64,000 nt of DNA, from NCBI RefSeq assembly GCF_032854445.1, contig NC_088300.1, positions 63,650,984 through 63,714,983 on the forward strand. Direction: 5' to 3'. This DNA comes from Liolophura sinensis (taxonomy: Eukaryota; Mollusca; Polyplacophora; Chitonida; Chitonidae). Shown here piece after piece: positions 47,533 to 59,530 of the stretch (its first letter is position 1; every line of letters begins with the position of its first letter). A model generated the notes under the pieces. It was not told the DNA's origin. It was given only the letters and a program-made list of their open reading frames with translations, and ran no database searches. A program made the translations under genes and the position numbers.

Positions 47533-49529
47533 AACGAGAGTTTATTTTACAAATAATAAAAATGCATGCTTTGTAACTTCTTAATTATCCCTAAACGTCG
47601 CCTTTTTGTTGTTGTTGTATCATATTCAAATCTGAAAATACAGTCTGAATCTTCAAAAAGATGTAAATGCAAGCGCATTATAAGTACGCAATGGTGGTCA
47701 TATGGTGGGCCTTGGGTTTGAAATTGAACCAACTTTATTCGCAGGCATGTTGTTAATATATCTCAGATGGCGATGTGATCTTAGTTTGTGTCTTTTAGAT
47801 GATAGAGGTGTGAGCGTTTTGTCTTAAGTCCTGAATTAATATTATCTCAGATCTGTAGTCTAATCATAGTAGATTTTGTCATCAAGCACAGACAATTATT
47901 TAAAACTTGGAACCATACATAAAGCAAACACCTTCAAATAAAATAAATTTTATAAATGATAAAAGAAATTTGAACCAAATAACAAACATATTTTATAGTC
48001 GGTAAATAATTACATGTGTTTATATTTATATCATAATTTTAACTCTAATTTCCGCAATCTGCAAAACTTAAGTGTAAAACAGAGGTGGCCTCCGTGGTCC
48101 AAGTGGTTAGCGTGACACAGGAGCCTCTTACAACTGCTTTAAGTTAAAATCCAGTTCATGCTGGCTCTCCGACCGTACTTGGAAAGGTCTGCCAGCAAGC
48201 TGCGAATGGTCGTGGGATTCCTCCGGTCTCTGCCAGGTTTTCTCCCACACCATAATGCTGGCCGCCGTGGTATAAAGGAAATATTCTTGAGTGCGGCGTA
48301 AAACACTAATCAAGTAAATAAATATAAAACAGAGCATTGTTTTTTGTTTTAAATCTGAAAATGAATAGTTCTCTTAAGTAAACATATGTGAAATAGATAC
48401 TCAAAAACCGCGTGCGTGGAACTATTATGATAACATAAGGCTTTATAGTGGTAGGCTGTCGTGACAGATACATGCCTGCCGCCCCCGATGGCTCATTTAA
48501 GACAGCTCCGCATTTGTGAAAGCTCGTCACAAGCCACTGGTGTTTCTAAAGACATACAATAAACATATGATCCCAAGAATAAAACTAAAAAGCTGCCAAT
48601 ATTTCAACTCAGACTAAAATAGCGTATGAAATGTATTGTACGCATGAAACCATCACCAATGTCCCGTTTTCTTTTAGGTGAAGAGGATTCGTGTGAAACT
48701 CCAAAGCAGGTGTGTAAGAGTTATAAATGTCTCTGAATTACACTTCAACATTTGCAAAAGATCGCCAAGACCTAGATATCCTCTCTGTTCTAAAGGAATA
48801 AACACCACATAATGAAGTATAAAGTATCACTTCCTAGATGCTTCTGTTGTACCGCAACTTGATATAGCCTGTTTTTGTACAGGCGAAACCGCAACCTGAT
48901 TGAGACCATTCTTGTACAAATGAAACCATCAAAAGTCTCCCTATTTTCTTGGCTTAAGTGGATTCTTTCGTTGGAACTGGGCAAATATCTGCCATGTGAG
49001 GGTCATTGGCGCCTGCATGATCAGTATGCTTTCTGGTTAGTGGCCGCAAATTGTTAGGGTTGAACCCTGTGACCTTTTTAAACTCAGATTAATGTTTTGT
49101 TCATTTCAAATTGGTACATATTTAGTATCAAAATGCAGCATGTACCTTATTCAACTGATCACGGCTTTTAGAATTAAGCTCCATTTCTTCCCACCTATTA
49201 TAAATCCCTGACCAATTGTTCTTTGACTAAATTAGTGATATGTAATATATACAGTAACATGCATATAGTGAAACCAAGCCTTCCGTGTTCCTCTAGATAA
49301 CTACACTTAGACATTTCATACCCGTGTACTATAAAAGATGGCTTTAATACCCTGCAGAATTCAACCTGAGCACTCCAGCCAATTTCTTCAAGTATCTGGT
49401 GACCCGTGCATGTCGCTCTAGGTACACTTTAATGCTAAACAAATTCCGGTATTGGGACCCTACTGTCCCACCACTGGGAGACACCATTTTTATCTTATAT
49501 CGAAATAAATATGAAAATGGGATAAAACG
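47533..49529. other. No recognisable gene apart from a SINE
   Basis: AT-rich. 48.6-49.1 kb has several similar short motifs (GTGAAAC/GCGAAACC...) but no clear repeat unit. Confidence 0.4.
48085..48324 (+). mobile_element. SINE-A, full length, 10-bp target duplication
   Basis: TAAAACAGAG at 48075-48084 and 48325-48334. Head GGCCTCCGTGGTCCAAGTGG. Confidence 0.93.
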
Positions 49530-49995
49530 GAATAAATCCAATCAAATGAACGTTTACATCTGAAACTTTGCGGCACTGTTAGCATTAAACGTCGGGGTTT
49601 ATATCTGGTGGTGCTGGTACCGGATGTATTAATCGCCCAATATGTCATTCCCATCAATGAGAGTCTAATTATCATATATTCTCCTAACCGACACGTCTCT
49701 GTAGGGTTTGCTTTACACCAACGCTTCCACACGCGTCACAGTTTCTTGTTTTACTCCTGTCACTAGTGGTTGCCAGGAAAGGGCACGGAAAACCATGAAG
49801 TGCTCTCAAAGCTAAATGCCAAAATAAACTGGATTAAAAGCCAGACAAGTGCGGCGCACAATCCATGCCTTATCTCCGTCAGCTAAGATGGACGCTTTTA
49901 TTTTCAGACTATTTATACTTAATCCGCATTAAGGATTTTTGCGGACCGGTGTGTATATATATTAAATTAATAAAGGTATATATATATATATCAGA
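49530..49995. repeat. Block W, copy 2
   Basis: Direct copy of 45.03-45.53 kb. It ends in an expanded (TA)n run at about 49978. Confidence 0.85.
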
Positions 49996-50289
49996 TTACA
50001 AGTGTGGTCCACTTTACAGGATTATGCGAAACAGTATGAACTGTGCGACCAACTGATACATCTGACACATATAATTCTCTCAAAAATCTGAAGATACCAA
50101 ATCTCCACTCAATTTTTTGCAGATTAGTTTATCTCTTGCATATAAATATGAACAAAATATGAACGTCAAACTAATATCTTGATATTTAAATCATGAAATT
50201 AAACGAATTACACTCTGTTTAGGTAATCAAATGGTTCCACATGTCCTGAAAGGAATGTTGCGGGGTTGACATAAACGATCATAATCTGT

Positions 50290-50530
50290 ATATTTTAGCC
50301 AGTCGCCTATATTCTGCTGTCCGTAAAATCAGTCCGTACTCCCAAACAAAATTGCCTTTAGTCGGTAACACGAAACAACACATTACATCTCCCTAGGCTA
50401 GGGGTTCTTAGTGTTGAAAACAAACTTATGGAGTTTAACATTATGAATTAGAAAAAATATGCTAACTGCATTTTCCTTACAACAATGCAGACGTACAATA
50501 TACCAATGTGTACAGCCTGTGGTGTAACGT
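50290..50530. repeat. Block X, copy 2
   Basis: Relative of 18.55-19.4 kb without the SINE. Confidence 0.5.
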
Positions 50531-51119
50531 GTCACAAACGAATGGCAACAATGACAGCGAGTATCACTGATTTTGAAGCCAGCTGAATTATAGGCAACTG
50601 GCTGAAAGAAAGCCTTCGGTTAAGGTAAGGTGGGCATGATGAAACAATAATCTGTCAGCGCCGGGGTGTAAAATATTTTGCTGCACTAAGCAGCTTAAGA
50701 TTTGTATTTATTTCCCTTTGTCACTATGCCCACACCAAAGAGCTTTTCTGGAAATGAGGTGTGAATGCCCTGTCTGTACAAATTGTCGAAACTAAAAGGA
50801 AACTATTCCATCGTGACGCATTTTGAATGGAAATAAAATTTCTTTTGATTTGTATTGGTGTTTAATGCCATACTGAAGCAAAATCACTTGCAAGGCGGTG
50901 GAGATAAAGTTTGTAGGTGGAGAGAAAAAGTGAAAAGCACAGTCCGTGGTTTACCAGGTACATTTACTATATGGAGATATGGAAGTGGGTGGAAATATCG
51001 AGTTGGAATACCTCTTCGTGGCTAGAAAGTCGACCTGATGTTTAGATTTACTTTTTTTGATTTTATTTTAACTAATACCTAATGCGGTGCTCAGAAATAG
51101 TTCGCAAGACGGTGTTAAG

Positions 51120-51295
51120 TTTTTGAATGGAGGCAACGGAGGTAAATCACCGCATGTCGATAGGTGACTGACAAATCCACTGACATAAAGCCAATTTCCT
51201 AAACGACGTTACACACAAACCGCAAAAAAAAACTGAGAAAGTATATAAACTACGAGATTGTGCAAATAGAAGCTGTCAACTATTTTCAGTGATGT
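51120..51295. repeat. Block Y, copy 1
   Basis: Shares AGAAAGTATATAAA-TACGA and TTTCA(G/T)TGATG in order with 55.87-56.13 kb, which lies inside intron 4 of the lectin gene. Confidence 0.55.
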
Positions 51296-51685
51296 ACCGA
51301 AACATGTGTCTCAGTTGCGCTTTGATTGCAACTGTTCAAATAACCAATGTGGCAATCTATATGTAATTTAACACGATGAGTATACATCTCCAAGCCCATA
51401 CTTAAGCGGAATTCGACACAATTATGAAACAGAGAGTCAGAGAACCTGGACAGGGGAAATGGCGTTGCTAGTGACAAAGGCCCGAAACTGTACATATGTG
51501 TGCTTCCGTTAATACAAATGTTCACAGGCGTTCACGCAGAAGCATGGAAAAGCATAATATATACTTTGACCAAACTTAATATCGTTCTGATGTTCTCGAC
51601 TGAAGGGAAGCAACTCTTGCCAACCCAAGTCTTGTCTTCGAGTTATAAATGTATTCCGATTTGACTCACAGCTATACTCATGTAA

Positions 51686-51756
51686 TTCGTCGTCATTATA
51701 TGACTGAAAAATTGTTAAGTACGATGTTAAACTCCAAGCACTCACTCACTCACATA
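51686..51756 (+). mobile_element. SINE-B-like 3' end fragment
   Basis: TGACTGAAAAATTGTTAAGT, then a CCAAGCACTCACTCACTCAC tail. Confidence 0.65.
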
Positions 51757-53034
51757 ATTCGTCAAGACATTCTTGGGTTTTCTTATCGCTAATGACAACA
51801 TTAATCACACAAGTAATGTCAATAACAACTTACTACAACAGATTTGCTGTGTTTTTCTTATCATAATTTTGGTACAATCATTTAAAATATATAACGCAAA
51901 AAGAAATTTTGGGTGATCCTTTAAGCAAAATCAAACTTCTAAGTCGATAACACTTAGAAGATTAACTTTTTAATGACAAGAACAGCAGATACTTCCTTAA
52001 ATACAAATGTTATTTACGTGGCTTTAGCGAACTTTGCAGGTCGAAAAAAAAACGATATTAAACAAAACAGTGCATTTTCGCAAAACGCACACAAAAGGCT
52101 ACAAATAAAGAACAACTGCAACTATATTAATCAAGGTAACATTTCCATCAGGTGAGAATGCATTTTCCTACGCCACACAACTTTCCCTCATATATTTTGA
52201 TTCATGATATACAAAAAATTGTTCTGTAGCTGGTCTTAATTGAATAATTCCCTTTCAGCATGGTTTTTCAACATTGTATTATTAGCCAAGCATTCTGAAT
52301 GCACCGAAATATGTTATGCAATAAAAAATCATTTGAAGATACCAATCTTTTTCATCTTACTTTTCTTTTACCTCTGACAAAGGACAAAGCAAATGTTAGA
52401 GGAAAGTTTACGCTTGTTTTCAAAACGTGCAGTTAAGGTTTTCGCTCGATATTAAAAATCTATGATGAAATTCCGTTGATTGATTTAAAATTTTAAAGGG
52501 CTTCTATGTGCGTTTCCGGACGTCATACTGAGTCGCCTTAAGACTGTGTCGTTGGCAAGAGTCGATTCCACAAAACCATTAATGACATCTTAAAACTCTT
52601 TTGCAACTCCTTGTTCTTGGGATGAGGAAACTACGATTGTCATAAATTTGTCTTATAACAACACTTAATTTGGAAATTTCCAAGTTTCCCAAAAAAAAAA
52701 TAATAATAACCCATAAAAATGCTTTCGATATCAAATTTTAAGATTTACACACAAGAAAAAAACATAGTTGCTTTTACTGGGGGTAGCCCGGCAAAAGGTC
52801 TTTATTTTCACTTAAAAAGACGCATAACGTGACATATAGAAGGATGCCCGACGGCAGTCTTCAAAATGTGGCAGGATATTTCTTTGTATGCACTGCCTAA
52901 GGATAAAACAACATTGCAGTTGGCTTACCATGCACTTTTCTGAAAAGGTTTTTAATAGTTCACATTGAATAGCTGATAGGAAAGTCCGCGTTTGATGTGA
53001 ATCTGGAAAAAAACTCAAGGCTACGTGAACCATT

Positions 53035-53100
53035 TATTTGATTGGGGATTAAAGCCTTCCGCAGACAAGAGTACTTCACTTGTACGGCAGTCATTTAGGC
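53035..53100 (-). mobile_element. SINE-A 3' fragment, diverged
   Basis: TTATTTGATTGG and GTACTTCACTTGTACGGC. Confidence 0.5.
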
Positions 53101-53289
53101 TTATGTGTGCACAAAGCTCCCAAGGCCCCAAAAGAACAAAAACACTGCTCAACACTGCTCAAAATATAATATCTTGACGGCTTGTAAAATAGCGCAAAAA
53201 GCCATCATGTTTCGAAATTCACTGAGATATTACACAGTGAATGTTCAATACCAAAACTATTGTTCGCGGAACATTGTTTATTACTAAGC

Positions 53290-53582
53290 CTATTTATCCC
53301 ACAGAGACTGAAGATGAGCAATGACTGTGAGAATGTCCGTGGAGACGATGAGAACAAATGGCAAAGAGAGGAATACCCCTCCTAGAACACCAATGCTGAC
53401 TGCTGACCTCCGGTCATCTGGGACACTGACCTTCCGACGACGACTGGACGAGGTCTGACTGGTATTTATGGTCAGTTCCTGCAGTAATGCTTTAATGAAG
53501 GTGACTTTCTGCTCCTCAGTCTGGTTGTCTTCGGAACACCGACACGGGGAACACAGGTGGAACGGAGGGTCAGATATTGTAT
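53290..53582 (-). CDS. Exon 6: Cys-rich juxtamembrane segment, TM helix, short tail
   Basis: The acceptor is TATCACAG|AT in phase 1, giving SKT-DTISDPPF. The 97 residues contain a Cys cluster (LCSPCRCSE), a helix-like stretch, SSSRRRKVSVPDDRRS, and then a hydrophobic helix from about AVSIGVLGGVF to FVLIV, followed by STDIL and a tail ending QSLWDK and TAG stop. RRRK just outside the membrane could be a proprotein-convertase type site, or simply a basic anchor. An AATAAA signal (53282-53277 on the minus strand) lies within 10 bases of the stop, so a very short 3'UTR is possible. The last exon of the upstream paralog is clearly related. Confidence 0.8.
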
Positions 53583-53624
53583 CTGTGATAGGCAAAATAT
53601 GACACAATACAGTGATATGGCATA

Positions 53625-53945
53625 TACATGTACGAGTGAGTGAGTGCTTGGGGTACAGTCATATGACAACGAAGGAATCCTTAGAGTCCATGTAACGTGC
53701 CTCCTTGTTGCAGGACGGATTTTTATCTCGTGCTACTTCACAGAGACGCCTTACCGAAGGCAAGTAATTCGCTCGCCCGATCCATTATGCTGATACGGGT
53801 CAACCAGTCGTTGCACTTTCACAGTCGCTGAACGCCAAGCGAGGAAGTTACAACTCTTTTTAAGGTCTTAGGTGTGCTTCAACCCAGGATTGACCCTGGA
53901 TCTACTGCTCCCGAAGCGGGGGCTCTACCAACTGTGCTATCGTTA
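53625..53945 (-). mobile_element. SINE-B, near full length, in intron 5
   Basis: Minus strand: AGTTGGTAGAGCCCCCGCTT (A box), GATCCAGGGTCAATCCTGGG (B box), ending CCCCAAGCACTCACTCACTC. Homologous to 24655-24972. Confidence 0.85.
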
Positions 53946-53959
53946 TAAGTTATAAATGC

Positions 53960-54115
53960 TTTATTGATTGATTTATGTGATTGGAGTTTTATTCCTACTC
54001 AAGGATATTTAGACGACGGGGGTCAGTCTTATGGAGGGGGTGGGGGGGGGGGCAGAACTGAGCCCGGAGAAAACCCACGGCCATCTCCAGGTTGCCGAGC
54101 GACATTGCACTTGTT
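53960..54115 (-). mobile_element. SINE-A, diverged, in intron 5
   Basis: GTGATTGGAGTTTTATTCCT; contains a long G run in the core. Confidence 0.75.
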
Positions 54116-54214
54116 AATAATCATAACCAGAAATGTACTTATACTTAAAATATGCCAGAAGATATGTTTCACAAACTTTTAGTTAATTACTTTAGGTGTT
54201 TCGTCCGGGCGGCC

Positions 54215-54397
54215 TTACCCATGACGACTGTCTTCCAAACCCGTGGGTTAGGTGTTTGAATCCAGGCTACATTGGTTTGGCTGAATATTCAGGTCAGGAT
54301 GTTTGCCAGGTGCACGGCGAGGAGCTATGGTTTCCCCTGAATTTACCTGGTTTCCTTTAGCCATTAACCTGACCGCCGTCATAAAGCGAAAAATCCA
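54215..54397 (+). mobile_element. tRNA-headed SINE relic related to family A, in intron 5
   Basis: B-box-like GGTGTTTGAATCCAGGC, then a diverged core TTTACCTGGTTTCCTTTAGC and GACCGCCGTCATAAAGCGAA. Confidence 0.55.
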
Positions 54398-54729
54398 ACG
54401 TCCAGGACAGAATACAGATTTCGCTAATTCGTTTACGGACTTAAGGTGGGACATCTGTCAGGTATCTGGATAATGGCGATATTTTACTTTGAGCACTCTT
54501 GTTTTTTCTACCCATACATGTGTTTGGCCTCTGTTGTATAATTACAACAATCTCGAGAGCGGCGGTAGACATCAGTAAAACATGTAAAAAAAGTATATTA
54601 TTAGAAAGGAACCTGTGCATTTTTTTCTATAAGGTTATTTACCACATAACAGAACTGTGTGTTCTACATGTATATTATCCGATAAAAACCATCCCTTCTC
54701 CAAGGGTTTCAGAATACATGCAGATTTAC

Positions 54730-55242
54730 CTGTTTTGCTCAGCATATCTTGACCAAGACCCTTGGTGACGTCTGTGGAACGTGGCGTGCTGAAAGAATAT
54801 GTCTGTTCGCCCTGTCCTTGAGTACCGGTAGTTGATGGAAGTGTGTCCGTCAGTTGTGCATTCGGGTGAGTCACCCATTCGGGGTCTGATGTGGCCTCGG
54901 TGAGTGATACCGTGTTGGTTGGGGTCCCAGTACCAAAAGTGGATCTCATAGCCTTTGTCACTGGCGGTGTTAGTAATGTTATAGCGGTTGTTGTCATCGT
55001 CGTTGACGAGGTGAGTGTGCGTGTGGACTGAGTAGTGCTCGGTTCTCTGCGTGTTGTCCCATACTCAGCCGTCTGCGGATCCGATAGTGCGGCTGTTGAC
55101 GTACCGGCCTCCGTGGTACTGGGGATGGTCTCCAGATTCAGGGGAACTGGAGATGTGACTTTCGTGGATGATGTACAATTACTCAGAGGGTATTTGTCTC
55201 GCTTATGTGGATCATTTCCTAAAGCTGTAGTGTTCTTAACGC
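54730..55242 (-). CDS. Exon 5: Ser/Thr/Pro-rich mucin-like stalk
   Basis: The 513-nt exon (171 codons, phase 1 on both sides: CTTACAG|GC and ACAG|GTAAAT) is open throughout. It encodes a low-complexity extracellular stalk very rich in Thr, Ser and Pro, with segments such as TTRREPSTTQSTRTLTSSTT and SLTEATSDPEW, and almost no aromatic or Cys residues (one Cys, in LSNCTSS). Such stalks are heavily O-glycosylated in mucins and many lectin receptors and hold the binding head away from the membrane. The region opposite on the plus strand also contains open frames, which I treat as shadows. Confidence 0.75.
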
Positions 55243-55869
55243 CTGTAAGTGATAGACATAAACAGTTATATGTGAAGAGTTTTCCACCTGCACGTTAAAG
55301 TTCAGTTTAATGGGCGGAGGAAGCTGGAGAGCACAGAGTTGATCATTGACTAAATATGCCCTGTTCTTCACGCCTGCTCTTCACATAAAGCATTTCATTC
55401 CATCATACTTTGGATTTTCGTCAACGAGTCTAAAGTAAGAGATAAATGCTTGGGAACATATTTGTTTCGCGAAAGACTTTACCTTGGGCGACGTCTTTTC
55501 AAAGCAGGGAGGTTCATACATTTGGTCATTCTACTTTATTGAACTTCAATAAACCAGACGACATGACCACATATACAGAGACATTTATACGAAAACTAAT
55601 AACAAAAAGTCGGAATTAAACACATGATTTAAATAAAATTGATTTGCTGCAAATGTGCTTTACCGTCTGCTTTGAGTGAGAGTTGTTTATTCCCAGAAGC
55701 TCTCGCATTCGTTGACACTGGCTTTGTTGAACGTAGTTGTGAAAAGGTTATTTAATTTGTGCTTCGTTTGGTCACTTTGCCTATCTAGTAAATATGAAGA
55801 GTTTAAAGAGGGTATAATAAAATAGAAATATTACTCAAATATTTCACTTAAAAGTTAGGGTCAATTTTA

Positions 55870-56130
55870 TCGACGGAGTTCACCGGAGAGCTCAGAGTAA
55901 ACCACTGCATTTTATTAAGCTACTGGCGATAATTTTAAGGTATGCGTCGAAACAGACATTAGTATATCAGCAGTCAACCAAGATTGACGTTCCATGTCAA
56001 CAATCTCAAGACCACTTCCCAAATCGACGTTTGACATAAACTACCAAAGAACTAAGAAAGTATATAAAGTACGAATAGGAGGGAATCATGCACAGAGAAG
56101 TAGTCAACAGGTTTCATTGATGTTTGAAAG
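55870..56130. repeat. Block Y, copy 2, in intron 4
   Basis: Intronic relative of 51.12-51.30 kb. The rest of the intron (55243-57426) holds SINEs and otherwise nothing I can name. Confidence 0.55.
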
Positions 56131-56359
56131 ACTCATTCATTTTCATTCGCCAGAGCTAGATCAGTGTATACACCATGTTGGTGAAAGACAAATGATCTCC
56201 AACGAACCTCATATTGGGCCAGCTACATGTAAACAACCATATATTACAAGCGCTGTCTACGGCTTAATGCGTCACAGGCCCGGAGATCAACGAAGGTGTA
56301 TCACTGCCATATGAGATTGGGACTGAACTATAGTCCTGGTGATTGAAAGACAAGCATTA

Positions 56360-56620
56360 ATTTATTTATTTTTTTTTTTTTTGATTGGTGTTTTAGGCCG
56401 TACTCAAGAACACTTTATTTATATTGCGGCCAAAATTATGGTGGGAGGAAACCGAGCAGAACCCTAGGGGGAAACCTACGACCATCCGGAGGATGCGGGC
56501 GAACCTTCCCGCATAAGTGTTTGACTGGAGAACAAGCCAACATGGTCTGGACTTGAACTCTTACTGACAGCATTGTGGGGGACTCTTGTGTCTATATGTT
56601 TCACTAGCACGCTAAACACT
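56360..56620 (-). mobile_element. SINE-A, near full length, in intron 4
   Basis: T-rich tail at left, core GCGGCCAAAATTATGGTGGG, head at right. Confidence 0.85.
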
Positions 56621-56639
56621 ATTCCTAAAGCCCCATTAA

Positions 56640-56690
56640 TTTTATTTTATTTTATTTGATTGGTGTTTTGCGCCGTAGCCAAGAATTAAA
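56640..56690 (-). mobile_element. SINE-A 3' fragment in intron 4
   Basis: TTTGATTGGTGTTTTGCGCC then GTAGCCAAGAA. Confidence 0.75.
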
Positions 56691-57426
56691 CCGTCATTAA
56701 ACTTCTGTTGTTACTGACTGGGTTTTAAATTTACCTTAAGAAACTCGGCGGCTATTTTCTATATATTTTCATGATAACATTGTTGGCAAGAGCACTTTTT
56801 CGCATTGTTTATCACCTACATGGAATGATATATAGAGGACGCCACTGAAACAATAATTGGTTGAGTGGTTCAAGTGCCTTCCCAACTTGACATGTTCAGA
56901 AATGACACAAAATGTGTTCATTTTTACGTGATACCTCAAATATTATTTTACTAATGTGACGGTGGCTAAAAACCGGAAGAAATCTATTAACTTCGAGTAT
57001 CAGTCCCTAACCCAAAGTATAATTCTTAATCTTGTCACCTAACGCCATCTTGTTTTTGCTTGTAAATCATTTTAAACGGTCATACCCAGAAATTTTATTG
57101 GCTGACAATTAAATGTTAACCCCACTTTTATCTCGCGAGATTTTCATTTTCGTCATCTTTGGACCATAGGCAGTTTCACGTTTTATCTGTCCAGCCCATG
57201 TTGAAGCACCAGATTTTCAACAACAAATTGCATAATCGAAGTCTCTTACCTGGAGACGCACTTGTCTGGCATGAATTTTCATGAAAATCATGACTTTGTA
57301 AGTTAAGTGATACATTCGTCGAGAAAGAGAACTTATCGCACAGGATATATTCTGTTTTCATGAAGTGCTGTGTATGATGGTATAGATATGACAGCACTAG
57401 CGATCTTCTCTTTTGCAGACACTTAC

Positions 57427-57684
57427 CATAGTAAGTGCAATTCTTTAACTGAACCTCAACGTCAGCCCCTGGCATCTGTGCAGCAACGATATCCTGTCGA
57501 GTCTCCGTGTGATACAGCGAGCACGTGGTGTTGACGCTGTGGTATATGTACGCCCAGCATTTCTTACCCTCGAATTCGGCCAATAGACAGGATTCCTGAC
57601 ATTTTTCACTTGTTGCCGAAACAAAATGCTGTTGTACAAAAGAATCTATCACCGTGTCCACTTGGGGAACGAAGTTACATGGCC
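57427..57684 (-). CDS. Exon 4: PAN/Apple-like domain
   Basis: This 258-nt exon is flanked by phase 1 junctions (ACTTCAG|GG and CTATG|GTAAGT), so it is a symmetrical, shuffling-competent module of 86 residues. It begins GPCNFVPQ and includes SEKCQESCLLAEFEG, KKCWAYIYHS and NTTCSLYHTE, and ends with a Cys in VQLKNCTYYG. The Cys spacing (C near the start, C-x3-C-L-L, C-W-A-Y, C-S-L, C at the end) with aromatic residues after the central Cys is typical of PAN/Apple folds, which bind proteins or carbohydrates. Two N-glycosylation sequons (NTT, NCT) are visible. A related C-x3-C-L-L segment recurs in the repeat blocks at about 34.3 and 27.4 kb. Confidence 0.75.
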
Positions 57685-57724
57685 CTGAAGTAGAGGACAT
57701 ATTCTATTAGTAATACAAATATTA

Positions 57725-57850
57725 AGTAGAATACTCCAGAATATTTCGCTTATACGACGGCAGCCGGCTTTATGGTGGGAGGAAACAGGAAATCACTGGA
57801 AATAAGCTGCACTTGATCTCACAGCGACGGAGGTTTTTGGGTCATTATGT
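57725..57850 (-). mobile_element. SINE-A with internal deletion, in intron 3
   Basis: TTTCGCTTATACGACGGCAG core and GATCTCACAGCGACGGAGG. Confidence 0.8.
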
Positions 57851-58341
57851 CTTCAGAAGGTTTTATTTGGAGTATTGTTAAGTTATCGCAACTGTATACA
57901 CAGGTAAAGTGAAACAAAATTAAGACATTAAGTAAGCTTAGATGGAAAGACCAGTATCGACTGTATATAAAAGTACCTTGGTTTATTTGTTCTGATTTTC
58001 TTTCACGGAATTAAATGCTGTCAAATTGGCTTAGCTCAAAGATTACAATTTATGATACTTAAAATCCCAAATCATCGGTGAGCAAACATTTTATACCAGA
58101 GGTCAATGGGCGTGGAAATGTTTTTTTGTAATTACCGGTACAGTAAATTTAGACAGTCGATTACAAAGTGTACAGCCATATAATATGTCAGTATGAATCA
58201 TACTGTCACCTTTCGACGATCTGTACTCATCAGCTCTGTGAAATTAAACATTACAAATGCCAAACATTTTGTAAATATTAGGTCTCAAAATTTTGAAATT
58301 GTGAATACAAACATGATCTGCTTGCACGAAAACATGCTAAC

Positions 58342-58565
58342 CTGAGATGGTCTCACAAACCACTTTTGCCGAATCGTCACAGTCTTTAAACAACCACTTT
58401 GGGGTGTCTTTAATCTCCACCAACAAACATTTGGTATTGTCATTGGGACCGATGTCAAGCCAGGAGTTGGCCGGTGGTTCAAATATGTTGCAGTTCGCCC
58501 AGAATAGAGTACCCGATGGGCTAGAATGTACACCTGTCCACATCTTCTGAGAGCCTCGACCATCC
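58342..58565 (-). CDS. Exon 3: C-terminal half of C-type lectin-like domain
   Basis: The acceptor is TTCATCCTCAG|G, which completes the split Trp codon left by exon 2. The exon encodes the second CTLD half: QKMWTGVHSS, FWANCNIFEPPANSW, then TKCLLVEIKDTPKWLFKDC and VVCETIS. The C-x-L...W-x-x-x-x-C...VCE pattern is the classic CTLD ending. The sugar-coordinating loop in the long-loop region reads EPP rather than EPN or QPD, so calcium-dependent sugar binding is not assured. The donor is phase 1 (TCAG|GTTAGC), a slightly unusual GTTAG donor. The intron after it (58341-57685) holds a SINE fragment. Confidence 0.88.
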
Positions 58566-59139
58566 CTGAGGATGAATGGATTAATATCCGTCAGTTCATA
58601 TATGCGCATATTTATTTATTGACTGGTTGCAAATGAACGAGTTTCCTACCTGATCTTCCATGTTTAATTCCTCACCTTCATCAAGGTTTCCGTTCATTCA
58701 TTCATGACTGTAATTGATATTAATTTATTTTTAATCTATACATAACCAAGCCAATATCCAAAATCATCATTTTTTAACTTCATTATAGGTATTGCGTTTG
58801 TTTCGAAAATATCACAAACCGAGACGCCATCATAAGCAGCCAAGGGTTCAGGAAAAGTAACGCATGATGTTGCATAATGTCATATTGAGGGCTAAGGCAA
58901 AAAAAGCAAGAGAATTAAATGTGTTAGAATGGTAAGTCTATTTATCATACTAAACCAAACCAATAAGTGATATCATTAATGTATGCATTTTTCTTTACTT
59001 ATGCCATTCATAATGAGTGTAAATTTATGCCTTTAAATTCAAAAATAAGAATATTTACGGATAAATGAAATTACAATGTTTATGTATTGTCCTTATGGGA
59101 TAGTGATAGTATACACATCCGTCAGAACAAACGATTATT

Positions 59140-59362
59140 TTATATTTATTTAATTATTTGACTGGTGTTTTACGCCGCACTCAGGACTTTTTCGATTATA
59201 CGATGTCGGCCAGCATTATTTTGGGAGGAAAGCGGACAGAGATGCTGGAAGTTCCAGGTACGACAAAAGAGGACGCCTGCATGAGCTGAATTAAAAGCGA
59301 TCGCATTGCTGAGTCATTGTGCAGTTCTAGCGTGCAAACCCTTCGGCCGCTAAGGCCCCAAA
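59140..59362 (-). mobile_element. SINE-A, near full length, in intron 2
   Basis: TGGTGTTTTACGCCGCACTC core; the right end carries the tRNA-like GCCGCTAAGGCCCC. Confidence 0.85.
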
Positions 59363-59475
59363 ACACTCTCGTTCGCACGTGAAGGTATAGATGAATAACC
59401 TATATATCAGAAAATAACTTTGGTCTATGATAAGTCTTTGCCGGTTAAACAAATATAAACTTGGCCTTTTTAGCA

Positions 59476-59530
59476 TTAGGTTGGTTAGCGCGCTAGCACA
59501 GCGTAATGACCCAGGGGTCTCTCACCAATG
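59476..59530 (+). mobile_element. SINE-A head fragment in intron 2
   Basis: GGTTGGTTAGCGCGCTAGCA to CCCAGGGGTCTCTCACCAATG: tRNA-like head only. Confidence 0.75.

Larger units (their letters stand above)
51296..53289. other. 3' flank of the lectin gene; no further gene seen
   Basis: Contains SINE fragments and AT-rich unique DNA. Confidence 0.45.

Noticed and set aside
50848-50905. SINE-A tail-like fragment
   Set aside because: Only TTGATTTGTATTGGTGTTTAATGCC resembles the family; too diverged to call.
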